Below, one piece after another: positions 1 through 9,133 of a DNA stretch of 34,871 nt. Position 1 is the first letter of the stretch; each line of letters begins with the position of its first letter. The translations under genes and the position numbers were made by a program. The notes below the pieces were generated by a model, which saw nothing but the letters and a program-made list of their open reading frames with translations, was not told the origin of the DNA and did not search any database. The stretch lies in the NCBI GenBank assembly GCA_947461635.1, contig CANHMH010000009.1, forward strand, positions 1 through 34,871. The letters are read 5' to 3'. Origin of the DNA: Flavobacteriales bacterium. GTDB taxonomy: Bacteria > Bacteroidota > Bacteroidia > Flavobacteriales_D > Crocinitomicaceae.

Positions 1-25
1 GTTCCGTCAGCGTTCCAATCTATTA

Positions 26-430
26 ATGGAAAATAGTCGAATGGAAATCAGGGGCTTAAGTAAGCGTGTTTTTTTGACGGATTTAGGAGATCTTGAAATC
101 AGTTTGAATCCAAAGGAAAAAGCACTATTCCTACTCTACCTCAATCATCCAGAGGGAATTATGCGCAGCCATTTAATTGATCACCGAGTGGAATTAAGAA
201 CCTATTACGCAATGATTAGCCAGCAAGCTTCGAATGAATTAATTGACGATTCCATTTCGCGTTTAACGGATGTGACAGATAACAACATGAATGAAGTCAT
301 GGCGCGTATTCGAGCGAAATTTCGTCAAGCAGTTGGAGGCCAACAATTCGAAGATTACAGCATTATGGCCACTCCAGAGGGGACACATAAAATTCGCTTA
401 AATCGAGAGTTAGTGAAATTTATCTCTTAA
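26..430 (+). CDS. Conserved hypothetical protein, possibly a winged-helix-like effector domain; frame is open upstream to the window edge so it may be a C-terminal fragment
   Basis: ORF MENSRMEIRGLSKRVFLTDLG...KFIS; the same frame is open from nt 2 (FRQRSNLLMENS...). Resembles a recalled Bacteroidota hypothetical family (KALFLLYLNHPEGI...IARIRAKF pattern). Confidence 0.6.
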   Translation: MENSRMEIRGLSKRVFLTDLGDLEISLNPKEKALFLLYLNHPEGIMRSHLIDHRVELRTYYAMISQQASNELIDDSISRLTDVTDNNMNEVMARIRAKFRQAVGGQQFEDYSIMATPEGTHKIRLNRELVKFIS

Positions 431-448
431 TCTAAAAGAATACAACAC

Positions 449-1132
449 ATGAAAAAAACAGCATTCATCCTTGGGCTTACCTTGATCTTGGCGCTTTTCT
501 CTTGGAGGGAAATCACCAGTCAAAAGACCGTTCGATCAAGTCTTGTAAAAACAGTAACGAAATCCGAAGTAAAATCGCAAGGATTTGAGGAGGACAGTAT
601 CATTGATAATCCTAATCTCCTAAAGTATGTCGAGCATGTACGCTGGCAAAGCACACAGGACGTCACCTATGATCCAAGTTATTTTACATTGAGCTATCCA
701 AATGGTGATGTTCCTGCAAATAAAGGCGTTTGCGTAGATGTTCCCATCCGAGGATTGCGCGCAGTTGGCATCGATTTACAGAAATTAGTACATGAAGATG
801 TGCTGTCAAATTCAAGTGCATATCACATTACGCGTGCAGATAAAAATATTGACCATCGTCGCTGTGTGAATTTAATCACCTATTTCAAGCGCAAAAAACA
901 GCAAATACCAGTAACGGACAACGCAGCTGATTATCGTCCAGGCGACATCGTTTTCTGGGACATCGCCCGCGGTCACGTCGGCGTTGTTACGAATGTGAAA
1001 GTCCCTGGAACCAACCGGTATTTTTTGGTGCATAATATTTGTTGCGGTCCACAAATGGAAGATTTTTTGTTTGCTGCGCCAATCGTTTGTCATGTTTCAA
1101 TTGAAAAAGTACTCCATGAAAATCTACCTTGA
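449..1132 (+). CDS. DUF1287 domain-containing secreted protein
   Basis: N-terminal signal-like segment; YDPSYFTLSYPNGDVPANKGVCVDVPIRGLRAVGIDLQKLVHEDV and RPGDIVFWDIARGHVGVVTN match the DUF1287 pattern. Confidence 0.88.
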   Translation: MKKTAFILGLTLILALFSWREITSQKTVRSSLVKTVTKSEVKSQGFEEDSIIDNPNLLKYVEHVRWQSTQDVTYDPSYFTLSYPNGDVPANKGVCVDVPIRGLRAVGIDLQKLVHEDVLSNSSAYHITRADKNIDHRRCVNLITYFKRKKQQIPVTDNAADYRPGDIVFWDIARGHVGVVTNVKVPGTNRYFLVHNICCGPQMEDFLFAAPIVCHVSIEKVLHENLP

Positions 1133-1535
1133 CTTCGACGGCACCGTTGTCGAACATTATTTCCCGGAAATTGGCGCAGAGAATCCGAATGCGCTTAACG
1201 TGATTTCACGATTGCAGTTAGCAGGACACGAGATTATTCTCAATACCTATCGTGCAGACATCGACCAGAAACATGTAGAAGAAGCCTTGGATTTCATTCA
1301 CTCTTTTGAGCTCCTCAAAAATCCCATTGAAAAATTTCTCCCGCAGAAATTGGAACCTCGGTCCTTTGACTTAGAAAGGGCAAAAGACAGCAATCAATTG
1401 TACATTGACGACATTGCCGAAGGAATCCCCATGAGACGCAACATCGCTTTGGAATACGGTATGATGGTCGATTGGATCGAACTAGAGAAAAAGTTGGAAG
1501 AAGCGGGATTTTTCGAATCGATTATTAACAACTAA
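1116..1535 (+). CDS. HAD-like hydrolase/phosphatase family protein
   Basis: MKIYLDFDGTVVEHYFPEIG (HAD motif I, DxDGT) and later YIDD. ATG at 1116 is a better start than the track start at 1071; overlaps the DUF1287 gene by 17 nt. Confidence 0.75.
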   Translation: MKIYLDFDGTVVEHYFPEIGAENPNALNVISRLQLAGHEIILNTYRADIDQKHVEEALDFIHSFELLKNPIEKFLPQKLEPRSFDLERAKDSNQLYIDDIAEGIPMRRNIALEYGMMVDWIELEKKLEEAGFFESIINN

Positions 1536-1553
1536 AATCCAGCACTCAACAAC

Positions 1554-2210
1554 ATGGAAAACGGAGCTTATGCACTCTTGCCCTTACTTGGCGTTTTAGC
1601 CTTGATCAGTCGTGTGAGAGAAAACCGAAGAAAGAATAAATCGGAATCAAAACTCGAGGAAATAAGGACACCATCCTTTCAAATACCAGAAAAAATTGGC
1701 GGTGTAATTCTAGACGAAGCAGAACAATTGGAATGTGTATGGAATGAATTAATCAAAGTGCATAAAGAGAGTAATTGGCGCTTTGGTATTTATGAAAGTG
1801 AAAATTATGTGGAAACAACATTTGCCATTTCAGAAGAGATGCAAACAACATACCGCTACCTCATTTATGAGCAAAACCTACATTTCGATGTAAGGGTGAT
1901 CGATTCCTTTCCAACAGAAATTACTACAGATCTATTTGTTTTAGCTTCACATTTCAATAATTTATTGATGTTCGGAAAAGTGGTTGTAAATGTAAATCGT
2001 AGCAACGTACTTTTTAGTTATCAGAATGAAGTTTCACTTTATTCCGTGTTCCCTGAAAAAATTGACCACCATATAAGTCGACACTTTCACATTTCGAGGG
2101 ATGTATACTGGGCCTTTCAAAAATATTTGACTGAGCGCGAAGAACCAGTGATTATCATTGGTGAATTATTAAATATGCAAAGAATGCGCCAAGAAAATCC
2201 CAACGATTAG
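1554..2210 (+). CDS. Hypothetical protein with N-terminal hydrophobic segment
   Basis: 218-aa ORF in a same-strand gene run; no recognised family. Confidence 0.6.
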   Translation: MENGAYALLPLLGVLALISRVRENRRKNKSESKLEEIRTPSFQIPEKIGGVILDEAEQLECVWNELIKVHKESNWRFGIYESENYVETTFAISEEMQTTYRYLIYEQNLHFDVRVIDSFPTEITTDLFVLASHFNNLLMFGKVVVNVNRSNVLFSYQNEVSLYSVFPEKIDHHISRHFHISRDVYWAFQKYLTEREEPVIIIGELLNMQRMRQENPND

Positions 2211-2231
2211 AAAGATCGAATACCTTTGAGT

Positions 2232-2636
2232 ATGTCAACAAATGATCAAACCTTTTATTACCTCGAACATCTTTGTGAGTACCTCATATTCTGGAAACGC
2301 GACGTTGAATTCCGAGATGCAATAAAGCATTACCGATTGGATAAGTCAAGCAAAGAATTTTCCTTTTTCGCGAAATGTCCCGAAGAAATTTTGGACATCC
2401 ATGTTTATCAAATTTATGGTGGTGAATTGCATCAAGTGGATTCCATTTATCATACACCACGTCGATTTTTCTTCACGAAAACGAAATTAACAAGGGATGA
2501 ATTGGATGCTTCCTTAATGGCGCATAATTTCATAAAAACAGGAGATTTGTATGTTCATAAATATATGATTGCGTTCAAGCACCTAGAAGGGGTCATCTTC
2601 GCTTCAAAAAATTGCAAGAAGTATCTTGGGGATTGA
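2232..2636 (+). CDS. Hypothetical protein
   Basis: ORF with ATG at 2232 (track start at 2226 is TTG); same strand and close spacing to the upstream gene. Confidence 0.55.
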   Translation: MSTNDQTFYYLEHLCEYLIFWKRDVEFRDAIKHYRLDKSSKEFSFFAKCPEEILDIHVYQIYGGELHQVDSIYHTPRRFFFTKTKLTRDELDASLMAHNFIKTGDLYVHKYMIAFKHLEGVIFASKNCKKYLGD

Positions 2637-2792
2637 ATGGATTGATTAAATTAACCTTTTGAATTAAAAAGCACCCATTTTAACTTAAATCACCATTCGA
2701 AAAATAGTTCACTTCGAAATGTATCCATATCTTCGCGCCTTAATTGAAAATAGTACTGATTCAAGCATGCATCAGTTCGATAAATTTGACCT

Positions 2793-3245
2793 ATGAAACG
2801 CATCAACGAATACAAGAAATTATTTCAGATTGAAAACCAAATCGATTTGGCGGAATTAAAATCGACTTACCGTAAATTGGTGAAGCAATGGCATCCGGAT
2901 AAATTTCAAGATGGTGATCCTTTGAAGGAAGAAGCAGCGATTATGGGTCGACAAGTAACGGATGGATACCATTTTTTGGTAAGCATCGCACCGGAAACCA
3001 AAGAAGCAAATTTGGCGGAATATACGGTAACCATTAACGAATGTATGATTGCGGATTTCAAACATAAAGGACTCCTATTGGAAATCACATTTACAGATGG
3101 TTCTACCTACGAGTATTTTGGTGTCAATGCTAATGTCTACAAAAAACTCATTAACTCAGATAAACAAGTTCGTTTTGCAAAGCGCTTTATCTACGAAAGC
3201 TACTTGTACCGTAAATCGAAGAAAGGAAATCAAGCTGAGGAATAA
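2793..3245 (+). CDS. J-domain (DnaJ-like) protein with C-terminal KTSC-like domain
   Basis: YRKLVKQWHPDKFQDGD contains the HPD motif; C-terminus LLLEITFTDGSTYEYFGVNANVYKKLINSDKQVRFAKRFIYESYLYRK resembles the KTSC domain. Confidence 0.8.
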   Translation: MKRINEYKKLFQIENQIDLAELKSTYRKLVKQWHPDKFQDGDPLKEEAAIMGRQVTDGYHFLVSIAPETKEANLAEYTVTINECMIADFKHKGLLLEITFTDGSTYEYFGVNANVYKKLINSDKQVRFAKRFIYESYLYRKSKKGNQAEE

Positions 3246-3346
3246 GAAACTGCTTTTTTGTTCTGTGCAAATATTTGAAAAAATCAGCTTTGAATGGAGT
3301 GAAATTTAGTGCAACTACCTTCCGAAATTATATCAAATTAAACCCC

Positions 3347-4618
3347 TTATTGTCTTACTAGAACTGGCATTCCAACTACGACATTGTCATAAACAAGCGG
3401 TGCCATTTTGGGTGGGATATTGACACAACCGTGAGAACCTCCGCTTTGGTAAATACTAGCTCCAAATCGTCTTCTCCAAGTTGCATCATGCAAACCGTAA
3501 CCTTTGTAAAAAGGCATCCAATAAGAAACAAACGAAGCGTAACCGGGACCTCTCAATGTTTTGTTTCTTACTTTGACAAGGATTTTATAATCACCAATTG
3601 GTGTGTTTCGCTCCAAGCGCTCATTTCCCGTTACAACATCTGTTTCTAGAATTAAGCTACCTCCTTTAAATAACCACAACTTTTGCTGTGAAATACTTAC
3701 CTCTACAAAATCAGTTAATCCTTCTTTGATGCCTTTTGGTAAACCTCTCTGCACCAATACGATTTCTCTTTTTGCCGTTTTACCCGTTGGGATTAATTTG
3801 ATTAATTCATCAATTTCATTTGGTATATTCATTCGGAAAAATTGTTCTTGCTTCGTTGTGTCCAACGGGTCGAGTTTCGCCATTTCCTCCAATACCTCAC
3901 CAAGTGGTTTTTCGATTTCCTTTGCAATTTTTTGTAAGTAGGTTTGGGTAGAGATGTAATCAACCTTTACCTTTAATTCATTATCCAATGAAAGCCAAGG
4001 ACCAAAAGTACGTTTGTCTAAGGTGAAACTTTTCGACTCGAAATTAATTTTAACATTAGACTTTAAGCATTCTTCTAATGCTTTTTTAGCTACCTTCAAC
4101 TCCTTTGAATCCTTTTTGTATTTGGGTTTCAAGTATAAATCTGCTTTTGTTAAATCGATTGAATTACCCTTTTGTTGAATTAATTTCATCATTCGTATTC
4201 GAAGATTGGCAGTATCAACCTCAGTGCCCTGAAATTCTTCTTCTAAAGTGAAGTCATTCTCTTTATATATGTACGTTGCATTGCGCGAAGCCTCGAAAGG
4301 TAAATCATGAATGACTCCTAAAAAATTAGTCAATCCGGAATCTAATGCGACGCTTTTCCACGTTGAATCCTTCCAATTCTTTTTATCACCAACTTGATTG
4401 GTTTGAATTAAAAACTCATATTTCTTCGATTTTTTACTTGGCAAAGCAACTGAAAAAGCTACATCCAATTGATTGTCTCCGGTAATTTGAATGATTAAGC
4501 TATTTGAAGGAAGTTTCTTTTTTTCTTTTACTGGTTTTTCTTGATTTCCATTTTCACAAGATAAAAGACCTGAAAAAGCAACTAATAATACAGCTAAACA
4601 CTTGAAATATTGAAACAT
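3347..4618 (-). CDS. L,D-transpeptidase (YkuD) family lipoprotein
   Basis: Lipobox-like LLSC near the N-terminus; catalytic motif GLHDATWRRRFG...SGGSHGCVNIPP. Confidence 0.9.
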   Translation of the reverse strand: MFQYFKCLAVLLVAFSGLLSCENGNQEKPVKEKKKLPSNSLIIQITGDNQLDVAFSVALPSKKSKKYEFLIQTNQVGDKKNWKDSTWKSVALDSGLTNFLGVIHDLPFEASRNATYIYKENDFTLEEEFQGTEVDTANLRIRMMKLIQQKGNSIDLTKADLYLKPKYKKDSKELKVAKKALEECLKSNVKINFESKSFTLDKRTFGPWLSLDNELKVKVDYISTQTYLQKIAKEIEKPLGEVLEEMAKLDPLDTTKQEQFFRMNIPNEIDELIKLIPTGKTAKREIVLVQRGLPKGIKEGLTDFVEVSISQQKLWLFKGGSLILETDVVTGNERLERNTPIGDYKILVKVRNKTLRGPGYASFVSYWMPFYKGYGLHDATWRRRFGASIYQSGGSHGCVNIPPKMAPLVYDNVVVGMPVLVRQ

Positions 4619-4954
4619 GCAGTCGAAATTTTGTTCGGTTATTAACTCTCTTAAAATATATTACCATGAATTGAAAGATAAAATTAAGACTAAAAACTGT
4701 GATAAAAAAAATAGTGGCTTCACAATGAATCTTTTAGTGAAGTTTCAACTCATTTATTTATAAAACTGAAAGTTTCGCATACTTCCCAAGCTTATAAACC
4801 TCGACATGCGAAGTGTAGATTTCTTACGAGTGGAAAAAGGAAGATTTAAATTCAATCGTAATAAAGGGTGTTCGCTTCAATTAAGGTTTAATTAATTATT
4901 TACAGAAAAAATTAAAAGTTTATTTTATTTAGTAAATTGCAAAAAATTTAATCA

Positions 4955-5395
4955 ATGAAAACAAGTCTATTTTTTATTCTATTTTTCCTTTCTCAAGGAT
5001 CGTTCATGGCTCAATCAATTCGTGATTTCAAGGTTAAAAATGAAGCGAATGCCACAGAAAGAACGAAAATGTTAGATCTTCTTAGAAATCAAATTAAAAA
5101 CGATATCGAACAAGATGTCATTTTTGTTGTCAATCACTTTTTGGTTTCTGGAAACTATGCATGGATGGAAGGAACCGTACAAAGAAAGGATGGAAAAACA
5201 TTAAAATTCCCGGGTGATTATTACGATTGTTGTCATGTTGAGGCAATCTTTAAAAGAGTAAATGGTACATGGATTTTAAAAGAAGAAGGTGCTTTCTCTA
5301 CGGATGTTTGGTATTCTTGTATTCACGATCGTTTTCCTGATGCTGATACTCGAATATTCTCTGCAAACGTTAGAAATATGATGAACTGCGACTAA
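4955..5395 (+). CDS. Secreted hypothetical protein (Sec signal)
   Basis: MKTSLFFILFFLSQGSFMAQ signal peptide; Cys-containing mature domain; 1 nt gap to the downstream M15 peptidase gene. Confidence 0.65.
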   Translation: MKTSLFFILFFLSQGSFMAQSIRDFKVKNEANATERTKMLDLLRNQIKNDIEQDVIFVVNHFLVSGNYAWMEGTVQRKDGKTLKFPGDYYDCCHVEAIFKRVNGTWILKEEGAFSTDVWYSCIHDRFPDADTRIFSANVRNMMNCD

Positions 5396-5396
5396 T

Positions 5397-6119
5397 ATGT
5401 ACTACTTCTTATTTATTGTATTTTCTTTTTTCAGTTCAAGTGATGAATCTGTGTTTCTTCGTGCATATCCAGGAATCATTAAAAGCATCGATCAAAATAA
5501 GGTGAATTTTAAATCTGGAAAGAATCTAGCCTACAATGATTTTGCAAAAAAATCCACCAAAGAATTATTGGAGAATCCAGATATCGAAGATCAATTGTAT
5601 TACACCTATAATACCGAAGGACCAGAAAAGAACAATGACGCAGGTCGAATCCGTAACGATGCGTTTTTTAAAGAAATTTATGGACACTCGAAAGAGGAAG
5701 TTGCTAAAAACCTCACCACAGTTACTTGGTGTCCAAAATTGGTGAATGTTAAACTCAATTTTTCCAAGGTGAATAATGCGCACGTGGCCTTGACAAACGT
5801 TTCCAAAGAGTTAGATGAACATCCGGAATGGAAGAAGTATTTAACTAACATTGGCGGAACATTTAATTGGCGGAACATAAGTGGTACAAATCGTCTGAGT
5901 GCACATTCCTTTGGGATTACGATTGATATCAATACCTCCTATTCAAATTATTGGCAGTGGGATTGTGGCTGCAAAGATGAAAGTAAAAGTTTATCTTACA
6001 AGAACCGAATTCCTATGGGAATCGTTGAGATATTCGAAAAACATGGCTTCATTTGGGGTGGAAGATGGAAACATTATGACACCATGCACTTTGAATACCG
6101 TCCAGAGTTCTTTAAGTAA
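5397..6119 (+). CDS. M15 family metallopeptidase (D-Ala-D-Ala carboxypeptidase/VanY-like)
   Basis: SAHSFGITIDIN (SxHxxGxAxD-like zinc site) and GGRWKHYDTMHFEYRP (WxxxDxxHFE-like). Confidence 0.85.
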   Translation: MYYFLFIVFSFFSSSDESVFLRAYPGIIKSIDQNKVNFKSGKNLAYNDFAKKSTKELLENPDIEDQLYYTYNTEGPEKNNDAGRIRNDAFFKEIYGHSKEEVAKNLTTVTWCPKLVNVKLNFSKVNNAHVALTNVSKELDEHPEWKKYLTNIGGTFNWRNISGTNRLSAHSFGITIDINTSYSNYWQWDCGCKDESKSLSYKNRIPMGIVEIFEKHGFIWGGRWKHYDTMHFEYRPEFFK

Positions 6120-6200
6120 TTTTATACAATTTAGCCCGCTGAAAAGATATTCATTGCGTCAAAAATCATAAAATTTAAAAATCAGCGACTCTAATTTTCT

Positions 6201-6767
6201 TTACACTAATTCGATCTCGCTCAAAATCAGGGTTCCATTTAAAAGGCATTCCAATTCAATCTCTTTGCAAGCTGAGGACTCAATGTCCAACACATCACCT
6301 GCATTCAGTATTTGATCAAAGCAACGAAATCGTCCCGTATGAATAAAAAGAATGATTCGTTTGTGAGCTAAGGAAACTAACTCTTGTTGCGATTCCTCCA
6401 ATGTAAACGCACGTGTAGAACCAACTGCTTGAGCATTACACATGAGGTTGAAATCACGAACCTTCCCAATACTTTTTGTCGCCCAAGATCCATCGAAAGT
6501 GTCTTGATCGTACGGCTTCAAGTGTTTTTGATAACGTCCTTCGTGAATTAAAGTCATCGATCCTTCCAAAACCATGAGAATGCGTGTCAAGCCACTGAAA
6601 TCGGAAAAGGTACTTTGTTCCGCTTCCACCGTTGCTGTACTAATGCGAAAAATGAAGTCGCGCTTGAGAAAATCACTTTCAATAGGATACTTTACGAGTT
6701 CAGTTGTCGTGCCGTTCGCCCAAGCATTCGCGGAAAATTGATGTGCAGGTTGGTAGTTGATTTTCAT
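6201..6767 (-). CDS. HutD/Ves family protein
   Basis: WANGTTTELVKYP, FIFRISTATVEAEQSTFSDFSGLTRILMVLEGSMTL is the HutD-type N-terminal pattern. Confidence 0.85.
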   Translation of the reverse strand: MKINYQPAHQFSANAWANGTTTELVKYPIESDFLKRDFIFRISTATVEAEQSTFSDFSGLTRILMVLEGSMTLIHEGRYQKHLKPYDQDTFDGSWATKSIGKVRDFNLMCNAQAVGSTRAFTLEESQQELVSLAHKRIILFIHTGRFRCFDQILNAGDVLDIESSACKEIELECLLNGTLILSEIELV

Positions 6768-6807
6768 GTGGTGAAATTATATTCAAAAATAGTTTTTTTC
6801 ATTTGTT

Positions 6808-6911
6808 AATGTGCTAATGTTTCAATGTGCTAATGTGCTAATGTGCTAATGTTTCAATGTGCTAATGTTTCAATGTGCTAATGTTTCAATGTGCTAATGT
6901 GCTAATGTGCT
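6808..6911. repeat. Octanucleotide tandem array 1: 13 exact-register 8-bp units of two types, AATGTGCT (A) and AATGTTTC (B), order ABAAABABABAAA
   Basis: Read directly: 13 x 8 = 104 bp with no indels; lies in the divergent intergenic region between hutD-like (-) and the T9SS protein gene (+). Confidence 0.97.
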
Positions 6912-6987
6912 ACCGTTTATCGGTCTGATATGAAATCTTTGTATCAACGACTAAAAATAATTTACTAAATTCGTTCAAACTAAAAAA

Positions 6988-9126
6988 ATGAAACATTTAC
7001 TACTTTTAAATGGCTTATTTCTTTCTCTTAGCATTTTTGCTCAGGTACCGAGTTATGTTCCACAATATGGACTTTTAGGTTACTATCCATTCAACGGAAA
7101 TCCTAATGATGTCAGTGCGAATGCCGCAAACTTAACAAACAATGCTGCTGTGCTAACAACGGATCGTTTTGGGACTGCCAATGCGGCATATTCCTTTAAT
7201 GGTGTCAATCAGAATTTAATCAATAACACACCAAACTTTACATTTAATCCCGCTTCAAGTTTCACGTATTCTTTTTGGTATAATCGCAATGTAACATCCG
7301 TAAACGGTGTGTTAATTATGAACGCGACAAATGCTGCTGGAAACTTTATTTGGATTTTTCAAGCCGGAGCGACAAATTCACAGTTCGGAACGAATAAACA
7401 ACAATCAGCATGGATTTGGGCACCAACACCTTCCACAACAAGCGTTTGGACACACATCGTTTGTGTTTATAATGCAGGGACAATGACCTTATACAAAAAC
7501 AATGTTCAAGTAGCAACGGCAACCTTTACTCACACAAATGTAACGAGTGCAAATATGCCATTGTACATCGGACGTGGTGTTGGAGGAGATTTCTACAACG
7601 GCAAAATGGATGATGTCGGGATTTGGAATCGTGCTTTAACAGCTTGTGAAATCAATGATTTATACAACAGTTCAAATTCCCTAACAGGAGTAAGCGCTGG
7701 ACAAGATGTGAGTAGTTGTAATAACCAAGCCATAACATTGAATGGATCTGGAGCACTTAATTATTTCTGGAACCAAAGTGTATCGAATGGTGTTCCCTTC
7801 ACTCCTACTTCCAATGGAACGTATCTGGTCACTGGATTCAATGCGAATGGTTGTTCTGCTTGGGATGAAACCAATGTTACGTTGGGACAATTGAGCATCA
7901 ATGCCGGACAAGATTTAGCTGTTTGTCCAGGAGATACCGTCACCCTTTCAGCAACGGGAGCGCAAACATACACATGGACAAACTCGGTCACGAATAACCA
8001 ACCGTTTATTGCCACTCAAAGCGGAACCTACATCGCAACTGGAGTTGATGGATCTTGTACGGATACGGATACTTTACAGATTAATGTTCTTCCCTTGCCA
8101 CAAATTAACGCAGGAAACGACACCGTACTTTGTGCTGGTGGAATTGTTACCTTGAATGCTGCCGGCGGACAAAACTACCAATGGAATAATAACGTACAAA
8201 ATGCTGTGCCATTCACCGCTTTCAATAGTGCTTCTTACATCGTTACTGGATTCAGTCCGGCTGGATGTGCAAATCAAGATACGGTCGAAGTTGTGGCGAA
8301 TCCAGTGCCAAATATCAATGCTGGTAATGATGTTTCCACATGTTCAGGTCAAGCAGTCGTGCTAACGGCAATTGGTGGATTCAATTTACAATGGAACAAT
8401 GGCGTACAAGATGGTGTTCCTTTTAATCCAACAGGAAATGGAACATACGTCGTAACTGGAATGAGCAACGATGGTTGTTACGGATCAGACACTTTGATTC
8501 TTACCGTAGGAACTTTGCCAGATATTTCAGCCGGAAATGATCAAGTAATTTGTCAAGGTGATTCAGTGGTTTTAGCTGCCAATGGAGGTGCGACCTACCA
8601 ATGGGGTAATGGCGCCACGAATGGAACTGCCATTTTCCCAACGCAGTCAATAACGCTAGGCGTAACCGGTTTTAGCGGAGCAGGATGCAGTAACACGGAT
8701 TCTATGACGATTACCGTAAATAATCCAAGTCAAAGTACAATCTCTGCGAATGGAATCGACACATACACACTAAATGGAACTACTTATACAAACTCAGGTA
8801 CGTACACACAAGTCTTGACAAATGCACAAGGTTGTGATAGTACAATTACCTTGATTCTATCCATGGATTACACAGGTATTTCTGAAACGCAATTCACTTC
8901 AATGAACGTTTACCCAAATCCAACAAACGGAGAAATCAACTTGATTGTTCCAGAAGGAATGATAGGTAAAAATGCTATTTTAACTGATATTTCAGGGAAG
9001 AAAATCGCAGCAATTTCATTAAACGATGCGCTAAGTAAATTTAATTTATCCGGATTTTCGAACGGTGTTTACTTCATTGCAATGGATGAAAAAGGCGCTG
9101 CGGCTATTCGAGTGGTGAAGGAATGA
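6988..9126 (+). CDS. LamG/concanavalin-like domain surface protein with five ~70-aa repeats and a C-terminal T9SS type A sorting domain
   Basis: Signal peptide MKHLLLLNGLFLSLSIFAQ; YYPFNGNPNDVSANAANLTNN...FTYSFWYNR...PLYIGRGVGGDFYNGKMDDVGIWNRALT (LamG/laminin-G-3 pattern); repeats of (N/S)AGxD...C...W...TYxVTG...GC; C-terminal VYPNPTNGEINL...ISGKKIAAISL...SGFSNGVYFIAM. Confidence 0.93.
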   Translation: MKHLLLLNGLFLSLSIFAQVPSYVPQYGLLGYYPFNGNPNDVSANAANLTNNAAVLTTDRFGTANAAYSFNGVNQNLINNTPNFTFNPASSFTYSFWYNRNVTSVNGVLIMNATNAAGNFIWIFQAGATNSQFGTNKQQSAWIWAPTPSTTSVWTHIVCVYNAGTMTLYKNNVQVATATFTHTNVTSANMPLYIGRGVGGDFYNGKMDDVGIWNRALTACEINDLYNSSNSLTGVSAGQDVSSCNNQAITLNGSGALNYFWNQSVSNGVPFTPTSNGTYLVTGFNANGCSAWDETNVTLGQLSINAGQDLAVCPGDTVTLSATGAQTYTWTNSVTNNQPFIATQSGTYIATGVDGSCTDTDTLQINVLPLPQINAGNDTVLCAGGIVTLNAAGGQNYQWNNNVQNAVPFTAFNSASYIVTGFSPAGCANQDTVEVVANPVPNINAGNDVSTCSGQAVVLTAIGGFNLQWNNGVQDGVPFNPTGNGTYVVTGMSNDGCYGSDTLILTVGTLPDISAGNDQVICQGDSVVLAANGGATYQWGNGATNGTAIFPTQSITLGVTGFSGAGCSNTDSMTITVNNPSQSTISANGIDTYTLNGTTYTNSGTYTQVLTNAQGCDSTITLILSMDYTGISETQFTSMNVYPNPTNGEINLIVPEGMIGKNAILTDISGKKIAAISLNDALSKFNLSGFSNGVYFIAMDEKGAAAIRVVKE

Positions 9127-9133
9127 TTTTTTT

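Noticed and set aside
872-1093. Minus-strand 73-aa ORF within the DUF1287 gene
   Set aside because: Overlaps a well-supported CDS entirely; no domain.
3049-3309. Plus-strand 86-aa ORF overlapping the J-domain gene
   Set aside because: Alternate-frame shadow of the J-domain/KTSC coding region.
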